64,000 bases of DNA from Cymbidium sinense. Lineage: Eukaryota; Streptophyta; Magnoliopsida; Asparagales; Orchidaceae. The notes below the pieces were generated by a model. It worked only from the letters and a program-made list of their open reading frames with translations, was not told the DNA's origin and did no database searches. A program made the translations under genes and the position numbers. Below are positions 48,970 through 59,800 of the stretch, in pieces; the first letter of the stretch is position 1; each line of letters opens with the position of its first letter. The DNA lies in contig CM038229.1 of the NCBI GenBank assembly GCA_021442155.1, positions 90,594,693 to 90,658,692 on the forward strand, read 5' to 3'.

Positions 48970-49620
48970 AGGGTAGACCATACATAGAGGAATTTGATGT
49001 TGTCTAGTATCCTAATGGTTTTGTACCTCTATTCTTCATGATTTTTGACAGCAGTGGGAACCCTTGCCAACACACTGCACATTTCAGGGCCGGTTGCTAC
49101 AACATTGAATGTAGTGACACCCTTCTTTTCATATTATTTATTAGTTGTCATGTGGGTGTTGCATTTGACTGGTATGTTGAATTGCCCAACGGTTCGATAA
49201 AGATATTTGCTGACTTGGAGAACCTCTTCATCAAGAGGTTTGCTGGAGCTCATCAAAGGGTTATTGTAGGCGATCTTGTTGTAGCGATGCAAGTCCCCAA
49301 TGAGACCCTAGCTGATTACATTCATGGCCCAGAGCTGAGTATGAAATGCAAACCATAGTTGTCTAAACAACATGCCATAAAGATTCTCCTGAAGAACATC
49401 CATGACCCAGTTGATTTCATGCTCAAGGGTTTTATAATCAAAACCTTTGAGAAATTAATCTATAAGGCAGCTAATCTACAAGAAGAGGCCAAATAGTTGC
49501 CTTTCTAGGACTAGTTAGCCAAGCCCATACCTCAGAAGGCATTTGAGAAGAAACCAGCCGTAGTCATAGCAGTTGATAAGGGGAAGTAGCCAGCTAAGGT
49601 TCAGTCAGATAGGCCTCAAG
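48970..49620 (+). pseudogene. Gypsy gag, capsid-like (Retrotrans_gag) region
   Basis: The motifs GVAFDWYVELPNGSIKIFAD, LENLFIKRFAGAHQR, GDLVVAMQVPNETLADYI, LSMKCKP and then ILLKNIHDPVDFMLKGF and KTFEKLIYKAANLQEEAK match the Retrotrans_gag capsid domain of plant gypsy elements (hydrophobic-W-Y followed by L-P-GSI and E-x(2)-x-DYI). The frame is broken by a TAG near 49357 and several later TAGs in place of Gln codons. The protein would form the particle that packages element RNA. Confidence 0.75.
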
Positions 49621-49839
49621 CTTAGAAGTCTCATACCTCCTCGGCATCATCTGCCGGTTGCCATAGTGGCCACCACTACCGCCTTCTCACCAGCATCATT
49701 AGCAGCAATATTCCTATCTGCCACTAGGTAGCTATTACTTACTTACTCTTGTTGATAGATTAAATGAACCTTATTCATTCAACAGGGAGGTAATTAGGAA
49801 GATATTTAAGAATCTCTTAAAGAAGCATGGTTTCTAGTT

Positions 49840-50140
49840 ATCAGAGCCTAAGAGGCCGGAGGATGTGGGCAAGTGTCATGATCAAAACTATTACCCCTAC
49901 CACCGCATGTTACGCCATGTCTTAGAAGATTACATTACCTTTAAGTACTGGCTTGAGCGTAGCTTCAAGTCGGGTGCCATCGTCATCCCCAAGGAATACC
50001 TATTGGAACAACCTTCTAGTTTTATTAGGGTAATCCTTGGGGATACATGTGATCCTCTTAAGACAAAGGAAGGTTGGGATATCGCCCTATCCCGATCCTC
50101 CAAGAAAATTATTTCTAAGATTAGGAAATTACCCTTGTAG
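49840..50140 (+). pseudogene. Gypsy gag C-terminus, zinc-finger-like remnant
   Basis: An open stretch of about 91 codons with KCHDQNYYPYHRMLRHVLED followed by a W-L-E-R-S-F-K-S-G segment. In relatives this reads C-P-Y-H...H..E-D-C and is a Cys/His nucleic-acid-binding motif. Here two Cys positions have become Tyr (C-to-Y, TGC to TAC), so metal binding would be lost. It ends at a TAG in place of a Gln codon. Confidence 0.6.
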
Positions 50141-50572
50141 GTGCCTGAAGCAGCTCAAACCTCCAACTCTAAGGAAGGTTTGCAAGTTGCTAAGGATAAC
50201 TTGAGGGAGATAGGAGCCCAACAGCAACAGGGACAACCTCCACTTGCCTGGGATAGCACAGTAGCGCAACCACCGATCGGTTCTAGCACTCCTTCCATAG
50301 TTACAGCTATAATTCATCTAGCCAGCTCTTCTTTCAGCAACCGTATTGTATCAACGAAGGGGGGGGGGGACGTCGAATCCCTCACTCTCCTTACTTTACT
50401 TGATTTCTATTTTGTACCTCCATCCAAATCTAAGAAATCAGTATAGTGAGCTGATATCACTTATATTTGTGTCACTTCTTATGATCTACCTGATTTTATT
50501 CCTGTAGATAGCTCTCGAAGTGTAATCAATAATAACTCTAGTTTCAATCACTCTTCTTCTTCTAATTTAGAA

Positions 50573-51048
50573 ATGGATTATCCATTCTTGAATCATTCGA
50601 GTTCTCCCATTGAGATTGATTTGGAGTCATCCGACTCTAATGATCTTATAAGAGAAGCTGTAGGTGAACCTGATGAGCAGGTAGAACTTTCCACTAAACC
50701 ATTTCATGAAGTCACTGAAGTTAACCTCTGTAGTGGCAAAGTTTTTCCTCCTAGGGTAGCATCTCAGGATAAGGGTAAGCAAGTCATTGGTTCTAACGAT
50801 CAAGTAGCCCCTCCACAGGATGCTCAGCCTATGGATATGCTTGTGGAGGACCAGCCTATAGTTGACTATAATGTCCTCGCTCACCTAAGAAAGTTTTCAT
50901 ATAAGCTAAGCATATATGATGCCCTTGTCTTATATAAAGAGATGAGGGAGTCATTGATCAAAGCCCTTCTAAATCCATAAATATGCTTAGCTCAACTGAC
51001 CGCTATTGGAGAGGAGGCATGTTATTCAAGAGAAGCTCGTGGAGTTAC
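50573..51048 (+). pseudogene. Gypsy gag-pro linker, interrupted by LTR copy c
   Basis: A 135-codon open stretch (50573-50980), acidic at first (IEIDLESSDSNDLI), then VNLCSGKVFPPRV, MDMLVEDQPIVDYNVLAHLR, KLSIYDALVLYKEMRESLIK. The same block recurs at 56303 in the second element copy, confirming it as element coding sequence upstream of protease. The frame runs on to ARGVT and is cut at 51048/51049 by an LTR insertion. Confidence 0.7.
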
Positions 51049-54000
51049 TGTTGACCTTATTTTTAGAATAAGCTCTCAACCCCTCCATCTTAAACATAAG
51101 ACTTCTCTTAGGCTTTAGGAGTTCTTTAGTCTTAAGACACATCTAGAGATTAGGTGAACACTCAACCTAGCCCTAAAGACTTAGAAGAGTTAGCCATAGG
51201 AATAGGTCATGCCTTAGGGGTGTTAGGAAAATTTTCTACCCTTAGCTTAAATCATTCCTCACTTTCCTTCCTTCAAGTCAAACTCCAAATCAACTCCATA
51301 TGATTGAAATCCATGATTGAAATCTATGATTGAAACCCATGATCAAAATCCATAAAAAATTCCTAAGTCCAAATCTTTCATAAGTCCTTAATCTTCCCTT
51401 AAGGACTTAACCAAAATCATGATCTAAACCAATTCAAATCCTTCATATTTTCTCATAACTCATTTATATTCTCATTTATATTCATATAAATAAATAGATA
51501 AATATAAATCAATCAAATCAAACCCTCAAATCCTTCATGGACTTAGCCAAAATTATGATCAAACTAATTCAAACTCATGAGATTTTCTTATAACTCATTT
51601 ATATTCTCATTTATATTCACATATATAAATGAAATATAAATATAAATCAATCAAACCAAATTCAAAAATTCAAATCCCTACTCCAAAATTTCCTAAGTCC
51701 TTTAAAATTCTCTTTTAATGGACTTAGCCTAAATAATGATCAAATCACGTCAAATCCTTGAATTTTTCTCATGATCAATTTATATTCTCATTTACATTCA
51801 CATATGTAAATAAAATATAAATTTAAACAATCAAAACCAATTCTAAAAATCAAACTTAAATCCACTCAAAATCCAACCTAAGCCTTTCAAGTCAAAATCT
51901 TGAACTTAGCCAAATCAACTTCAAATCAAGAGAAACTCTTGATTTTCCTTCATGATTCAATCAACCCTACAATCATGAACCAATATATAAGTACAAAATT
52001 CAAACAAGCATATCCAATTCAAAAATCAAACCCTAAATCCTTTCATATTCATCCTTTGAATATGAAATATTCAAATTGATCAAAACCCATTTGACTTCAA
52101 ACCACTTGTAAATGGATTGATATTTCAATCATAAGTCCATATGCAAGTTCAATCAAACTCAAATCAAGCTTTGACCAAGCCATTTGACCAAGCCATTTAA
52201 CCCACTTAAGCTCACTTGACCCAAAGTGACCTAAAGTACCCTTATGAGTCAAATTCTTATCCTAACCAAATTGGATTGAATCAAACTCACGTATGCCTCT
52301 CATCATGATCAACAATCATCATGGGATGATCAATCAATCAAATTGAGATAAACCAAGTCAAACCTAAGGATTGACCAAGTCAACACTTAGCCCAAAATGA
52401 AACCTAACATAGCCAAAATCTGCCATAGGACAAATTGATTGAAACCATTGATCTAAGTTCATTCATGAACTATGTTTGATCTTGACCAAGTCAACCTTTG
52501 AGCCTAACCTAGCCCAATTGGCCACTTGACCCAAGTTGACCCAAGTTGACCTAAAAAGTCAAAATGTGTCAAAACATGATCAAAGCCAAATTGATTGAAA
52601 CTAATTGGTCAAGTTCATTCCAAATCACTTGTGGAAATTGACCAAAGCCTCAATTGGCCAACTAGACTTAACCTAGCCCAATTGACCTTAGAACTAACTT
52701 GACCTAAAGGGGTCATGTTGAGCCAAATTTGAACTTAATCAAAATTGATTGGAAACAAAGATACCAATCCAGTCCATATGACTAACCTAACCTAAACATA
52801 TGCTTGACTTAGCTCAAATAGGTCAAATGGGTCAAATAGGTTAACTTGACCCATTTGACCTAAATGAAGTCATATGAGCCAAATTCAAAACTAACCCAAA
52901 TTGAATCAAACCAAAGCCACTTAAACATTTCACCAAGGTTTGGAATTTGACCAATTGGTCAACTTGTTGACCCATTTTGACCTAAATGGGTCAACATGAG
53001 CCAAACCTTATCAAAAGAATTCCAAATCTCATGAAACTTGGCCAAACCTAGTTTCTTCACATACCTAACATATCAAAATTAAAAAAATTAATAAAATGAC
53101 CATTCTACCCCTAGGCCATAGAACAAATTTTAGCCTAATCCATAGGTAATTTGGTCATGCCCTCTTCATATCAACTTGATGCTTAGAGAGTGTTAGGAAA
53201 GATCAGAGAGCCATCCTAAGCTTTATAAGAAGGATTTGAAATAACTACTTCTCAGTTTTCTCCATTGAAAAATAGGGGAGCTCCATTGAATCTTCAACTT
53301 CCTCTTCACTCAAATCCATCCCAATTCCTCTTGCACACTACCTCAGAGAATCAAACTGAGTGCACTCAAGCTCTCATTCGAGTTCCCAAAGCAAGGAGAG
53401 CCTCAATTAGATCAAAGCAGCAAAGAAGGTGAAGTGGTGTTGGTCCATTGGAAGATCCACTCAACCCCAAGGCTTGAAATTTCAACAGGGCTTCGTCTCC
53501 ACTAAATGAAGCTACCTCATCAAGCTCGAGCGTCGGTGATCACCTCCTATGAGGTATGGAATTTTTTGGCCACTTAGCTTAGGGGGTGTTGGTCTTTTGT
53601 GAAAGAAATTTTCAAGTTATGAGAAATCCACCATTAGAAAAGCTTCTCATTAGCTTTAGATGGCATGGGAACAATTTTGTTCCAATCTGAGCTCAATCGA
53701 GCTCGGATCTTTCCTTAGATCATGGACGACCTCTGTTGAGCCTAAGGGAAGAACTGGGGAGATCCTGGAAATCCATTCAGACATTTGGATGGATGTTCAA
53801 GATTATTCCTACATTTAGAAAATGTTTTATCCCTTTTAAAATTGCGAGATGATCTCTGGCCATTCGATGCTTGATCGAACAACAGGGATCAAAGTGTGTC
53901 CTGCCATCACGCCACCATTCGGATGTGACATTTAAGTAATAGGCTCACCGTGCGATGCATGTAAAGCACGCTGACCACCGCCACCACATGTCACACTGTG

Positions 54001-54532
54001 AGCTGAGCAATTAGTTAGGAAATTTAATTAATGTTAATTAATCTCCTGATCTTCAAAAATTCATATCCCCTCAATAAAATTCAAAAAAATATAAGGTAAA
54101 ATTCTATGGGAAGATAATTCTACCTAGAATATTTTAAAAATGATTTCAATGTCCTTTTCTCTGATTTTGGGTTTTAATAGAAATCAAAATTTGCTAATTA
54201 CTTCTTAATTCATCCTCTAATTAATCCTAAACTTCTTGGTTATGTTTTAAGGGATGACCTCTACCTCTTCTAATTTTCTTGAAATTTATTGAAGGCTTAA
54301 TTGGGGGAATTTTAAATGTGTTTCCTAATTACCCTCCTTATGTAATTAAGGATAATTAGGGTTTGGATTTGTGTTTTAATTCATTATTAAGGTTGATTAA
54401 GGTTAGATCCAGTGGATGTTGGATTTGGGGAATAATTTTGGGGCATTTCCCCTAAGCTATTCCCTAAACCCCCTTTTCTTTCCTTAATCCTCTCTTAATT
54501 AAGGATTAATTCATTAATTATCCCATTAATTA
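51049..54532 (+). mobile_element. 3'-truncated LTR inserted in gag-pro (copy c)
   Basis: Starts TGTTGACCTTATTTTTAG right after GTTAC (51044-51048) and follows copies a and b through the TTAGAAGAGTTAGCCATAGG block (51181), the W-box block and the GC-richer island (53200-54010). It stops at CATTAATTA, followed by ATTAC (54533-54537), after which the protease frame resumes (FIDEDLLLG). The 3' ~4 kb present in copies a and b is missing. In copy b the corresponding LTR sequence itself reads CATTAATTACC, so the end looks like a deletion between a TTAC inside the LTR and the TTAC of the right target copy. Confidence 0.75.
52171..52994 (+). promoter_or_regulatory. W-box-dense block in LTR copy c
   Basis: The densest block: 27 TTGAC[C/T] hexamers in 824 bp, about one per 30 bp. 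It includes the TTGACCAATTGGTCAA palindrome at 52947-52962 and the triple repeat CTTGACCCAAGTTGACCC near 52525. Confidence 0.57.
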
Positions 54533-54537
54533 ATTAC

Positions 54538-55640
54538 ATTCATTGATGAAGACCTTCTTTTAGGGACAATCGAGAAAAATCATCCCCTCTACATCACAGT
54601 GGATATGGGAAGATTCAGACTCTCCAGGGTGTTAGTTGATCCGATCAAGTGAACATTATGAGTCTAAAGACCCTTTTCTACTTTAGATTGACATCTCCAA
54701 ACTCCGAGGAGACTGGATGATGTTGAGAGGAATCAATGAGCAACGTAAGAGGGCTTTAGGCTCCATAGTGTTGCCATTAAAGATAGATGACTAGAAGACA
54801 GAAGCCAAGTTCTACGTAATTGATTCAGATGCATCCCTCACTGCTTTGCTCGGTAGGCCTTGGATACATGAAAATAACACGATTCCATCCTCTCTACAAT
54901 AGTGCATTAAATTTTGAAGAGGTGGAATCAAATACAGTGTTAAAGGAGACTTGAAGCCATTTTTAGTTAGAGGTGAGATATGTGAGGGGCATACACTACC
55001 TTCCTCAAAATTAAAAGTCTACTCTGAACTTGGCCAATGTTCAAAACCAAAGAAGAATAAGGAAGAGAAAAGAAAATGAAAATGAATGAAAGAAGCAAAG
55101 CAAAGAAATAAATTGAGTAGATTCCACCATTTTCATCCATATGAACACAGGAAAGTTATCCAGATTGGTTTCCACAAATTAGTCTAGTTGAATGATGAGT
55201 CTCATATGGTTGCATGACCAACCCTTTAGCGGTCCATTTGGAGGTGACATTTGACAGACAATGATGAAGACCAAGCCTCCAAGCAAAGCATGAATGTATC
55301 CAATCATTATGTATGCAATGAAAAGTTGGGAACCTTAGTTCTCTAGAAAGTTGAGAGTTTGGTAGTTAAGGAGACCCCCAAGTCATCCATAGATGTTAAG
55401 CCAAAGAGGTTTTTATTGGGAGCATCATCCTCAAGTTAGGAAGTTGATGTAGAACTTGAGGATGATTCATATAAAGATTTAATACAACTACCTTTTGATT
55501 GATATTCTCCTTGTGTTCTTAATTTGGCAAAGAAGGGATTAATCCCACATACTTGGTCTAAACATAGGTTAGATTACTTTGAAAGGTTATGAGATAACCA
55601 AAGTAGACATTCTAAATCAAGACCAGGACTAGGATTCGGC
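54538..55640 (+). pseudogene. Gypsy protease region, first element copy
   Basis: After LTR copy c the frame resumes with DEDLLLGTIEKNHPLYITVD and MGRFRLSRVLVDP, the retropepsin strand and active-site loop. In this lineage the loop reads D-P-G-like rather than D-T-G. A frameshift falls right behind it. Later segments include AKFYVIDSDASLTALLGRPW and PFLVRGE, then a low-complexity Lys/Glu-rich stretch (55040-55090) and a linker to about 55640. It has multiple stops. The enzyme would process the gag-pol polyprotein. Confidence 0.72.
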
Positions 55641-55649
55641 AATGGGTAG

Positions 55650-56000
55650 CAAGATCACTATAGAGCAGATTGCAAAGTTGTAGTTAGAAGAGCTTGAAAG
55701 TTTGGAGGAGAGATGTCTACAAGCATGCCAAAACCTCGAGTTATACAAGGGTAAAATAATTCATGCTCACAACAAGCTAGTCCGTCCTAGAACTTTTTAA
55801 GAAGGAGAGCTTGTCCTAATTCTAAGGAGTCCAATTATTGCCCATCGAAAGATGGGAGGCAAGTTTGAACCCACTTGGGAAGGCCCTTTTGTCATAGAGA
55901 AGGCCTACCAAGAAGGATCCTATCAGCATATTGATTATAAAGGGGAACACCCGATGCATCCAATTAATGGGCTCTATTTGAAAAAATATTACCCATAAAG
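55650..56000 (+). pseudogene. Gypsy integrase C-terminus, joined by internal deletion
   Basis: The motifs ITIEQIAKL, LEELESLEERCLQACQNLEL, AHNKLVRPRTF, MGGKFEPTWEGPFVIEKAYQ and HPINGLYLKKYYP match the C-terminal part of Tat-lineage integrases, ending in a stop at about 55998. Reverse transcriptase, RNase H and the integrase catalytic core that should precede it are absent, so a deletion joint lies near 55630-55650. Two internal stops are present. Confidence 0.8.
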
Positions 56001-56302
56001 ATATGTTTAAAAATAATTATAATTAAAAGAACAAAAATTTCATTCCAATTCATCAAAATTTTCTCTTCTTTTGAAGCGTTGTTTTCTTGTCTTACGAATT
56101 TTCCATGACGTGTTTAGAATTGGTGTAAGATAACCCTAGAGGCATCTTATCCCTCTTTCACAACATGAACACAATCAAGCACAATCCCCAACGCTACTAG
56201 AATAGGTGTGTGAGAACCCAAGAGGCATCCAATTTCGACTAGCATAGCTAAGTTAGGTGTGAGAGAACCCAAGTGACATCCTTTCTTAGTGAGATCACAA
56301 TC
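56000..56302 (+). other. Element 3' UTR with short degenerate repeats
   Basis: Three diverged ~60-70-bp units around GGTGTGAGAGAACCCAAG..GGCATCC (near 56113, 56205 and 56253). No polypurine tract followed by an LTR is seen; instead the sequence joins gag-pro coding DNA of a second element copy at about 56303. Confidence 0.5.
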
Positions 56303-56801
56303 AAGCGCCTCCAGAGGATGCTCCACCCATGGATATGCTTATGGAGGATCAGCTCAGAGTTAATTACAATGTCCTCGCTCACCTAAGAAAGCTACCATCT
56401 AAGTTAAGCATATATGATGCCCTTCTCTTATCCAAAGAGATGAGGGAATCATTAATAAAGGCTCTTCTTGATCTAGAGATATGCTTAGCTCAACTGATAG
56501 TTGTTGGAGAGGAGGCACATTATTCCAGATATGCCAATGAGTCACTTTCACAGATGAAGACCTTCTTCTAGGGGACATGGAGCTCAACCGTCCCTCACAT
56601 TAGTGGATATGGGCGATTAGACTTTCCAGGGTTCTTGTTAATCCAGGTGTATCGGTGAACATTATGAGTCTAAAGACCCTTGCCTACTTGAGGATTGACA
56701 TCTCTACACTCTGAGGAGATTAGATGATGTTGAGAGGATTCAATGAACAAGGTAAGAGGGCTTTAGGTTCCATAGTGTTGCCTTTGGAAATAGGTGACTG
56801 G
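56303..56801 (+). pseudogene. Gypsy gag-pro of second element copy, left part
   Basis: Repeats 50813-51048 and on into protease: MDMLMEDQLRVNYNVLAHLR, KLSIYDALLLSKEMRESLIK, EEAHYSRYANESLSQ, then the protease loop NPGVSVNIMSLKTLAYL. The catalytic Asp position is Asn here. A frameshift near 56570 breaks the frame. It is cut at 56801/56802 by LTR copy f. Confidence 0.75.
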
Positions 56802-59800
56802 TGTTGACCTCATCTTTGGATGGGATTAATTTAGCAATTAGGAGATCCTAATCTTAAATAGGATTTTTCTAATTCAATACTTAGGCCACTATTCTTAGTG
56901 ACCTAGGGAATCCACTTTGGGTTGGATCTAATTTATTTGGCTTAAGTAGGATCAACTCAAGCATCCAATATGAATCAATTCAAATAAATCAACCTAAAAT
57001 TTCAATTTGGATTAATTCAAATCAAATCTAATTAATTCAAATTGATATTTAATTAAAACAAAATTTAAAATCAATTAATCAAATAAACAATCAATAATCA
57101 TCAATCCAAGATGATTAAAAGTTAAATTAAATTAAATTTCAAAAATACCCTTGAATTGATTTTGAATTGGATCAAGCTAAAATCGATGCACTTGATTTGA
57201 ACTCAAACTCCAACCCAAATCAAATGTACTCCAACATAAACTCAAAATGGGCAGCATACATTAGTCTAGGGATATGTGATGATGTCATAATCCATAAAAA
57301 TCCAAAGGAAGAAGAAAAATACAAACTCCCTTCTTCCCACCTCATCCCACAACACCTCTTCTTGATATCAAGCCAAATTATACCTCTTGAAAAAGATGGC
57401 TACCTTCAAGTGAAGGCAAGCAATTAATAATTAAAAAAAATTTCAAAGGGCTTGCCATCACTCTGGCCAACCAAGGAAGAGAGGAAAGAAGGAAAAGAGA
57501 ATAAAAAGAGGAGAAAGAGAGAAGCTCCCTACCTCTAAGGTGAACATTCCAATATGTTCACAAGACCAAGGGGAGTTGGTAACACACCTTGGCCGGCCTT
57601 GCCTCCGCTAGTGGCCGGAGTTCAGCCACCAGAATTCTTCCTTATGGAGCTCTCGGACATAATGGAAAGTGGGGAGGGGAGGCATATTCCTTCCCCATTT
57701 TCATTCTAAAAGTGTCACCAAGGCTAGGGAAAAAGATCCCGACCATGACCCGACCCCCTCATCGTCATCACGCAGGCAAACGGATGAAGGCCGAAAGCCC
57801 CTCCAATGGTGAAATCCAAGATAGGGAGTTTCACCCCAAATTGAAGCTACCAACACATTTTAGAGCTTGTGAATATCCAAAACAAAATCCTACCCACCTC
57901 CTCACCGTCGGCAAGCCAAAAAATGACCAACACAGCCTCAAATTGAGCATGCATTGGTCTAAGGAGCAATCCATGAGGAGCCAAGCAACCAAACTTCGTG
58001 CACACGTTCGTTGGGTTAAGGCGAAGCTAATGGGATCTATCTCATCATCGGCGATCATCAAAATTCATGTATGCACTTTCTCCCTCCCTCTAGGCCATCG
58101 ATTTTGGAGCTTTATGAAAGAAATTAATTTCCTAATTGGATCTATCTGTATAGATGGGTTCTAAATTAGTCCCTGATCATTTTGGGATCGAAATCAAGGT
58201 TTGATTCACCGGCGATCGCCAGAGATTAGCCAGAAATCACGAACGATGCCCATTTTTTGCCGGTGAGCTTCAGAATTTAATCCCGACCGTCAGACCCTAA
58301 GAGAAAGCTCCAATCTAGGTGAACCATTTGATGAATCCCCTTAAGAACCTTGGAATCGATTTGGACCATCAGATCTTTGATCGGACGGTCTAGGATCATC
58401 CCGCGTAACCGGGTGGGCTGACGTGGCTCCACATGAGTTTCTCGTGGACCACTGACACGATGCCACGCTGACAGATGTGCCATGCGGCCTGCCGCACCGC
58501 ATGGACCCCTCACATAAAACCGTTGGTTAACTATTTTAAAATAATTAAAAAGTACATAAATCTTATAAAATTCATATAGAAATAAATACAAATTAGAAAA
58601 TTTTAAATAAAGGTTCTATGGATTCGTCTTGATGAAAGGAATCCATGGAAATTAAAATCTCTAATTTGTATAGGGTATTTTTCCCTTAATTTAGGTTTAA
58701 TTGAAAAATATTAAACCTTAATTACTCTCAAATTAATAATCCAATTAACTTGAAACTTTGGAGAAATGAAATTAAGCATGAAACACACCTTAGGTGAATT
58801 TGTTAGGATATAATTTAGTGGGTTTAATAGAAATTGCAATTTCACATTCTTAATTAATACACTAATTAAATTAATTAGTCTTTAATGAAATAATTAGAGA
58901 ATTATAATCAAACAACCTTAAATCACCCTAATAAACTTCAATGAACATTAAAACATCACTTAAACTCAATTAAACCTAATAATCCTTAAATTGATCTAAT
59001 TAGGCAATTATATGAATTAAATAATTTAATTAAATAACCTGAATTAATTAAATCATTGTAAATCAACCAGTTAGCCAAAAATTATGAAAAATACCCTCAT
59101 TTGAAAGGTATTTCAATGAGGAATTTATAAAAAATAAAACCCTTAACTGAATCTCATTAAATTATGCCTAATTTAGATTTTAATGAAATAATTAAAACCC
59201 TAATTAGTCTTTAATTACAAATCTAATCAACATAAAACTGTAGAAACATAAAATTGGCATGTAACCCCACTTGCCATAATTATCTCAAACCCAATTGATA
59301 TTTAGATTTGGAATTCTTAATTTTCCAAATTTCTAGGTCAATGTAAATTAAATAATACTTAAGAAGAATCTTTAATCGATTGGATCATCAAATAAATTGA
59401 ACTAATATGAAATAAGCATAAAAAATACTAAGGATAATTCATCAAAACTTCCTAAGTAAAAAAATTTAATAAAACTTAAAGAATAGTGAAATTAAAACCT
59501 TAAGTTAATCAAATATCAAATTTTAAGAAAATCAATACGTAATGAAATTCAACCATAATTTAATAACTTAAGTTAAATTGAATGAAATCAAATTTTAATC
59601 TAAACTCTTTAAATTAAACCAAATCAAATGAAACCAACATAACTTAATCCAAATCTCAAATCTAAATGTCTTAAAGAAATGAAATAATTCAAATCAAATT
59701 TGAAAAGAAAAGAAACATAAAACTAATCCAAACATAAATAACATCAAAAGAATTAATTAAGATACTTAAAGATCTTAATTAGACTTTTGAAAACTTCATT

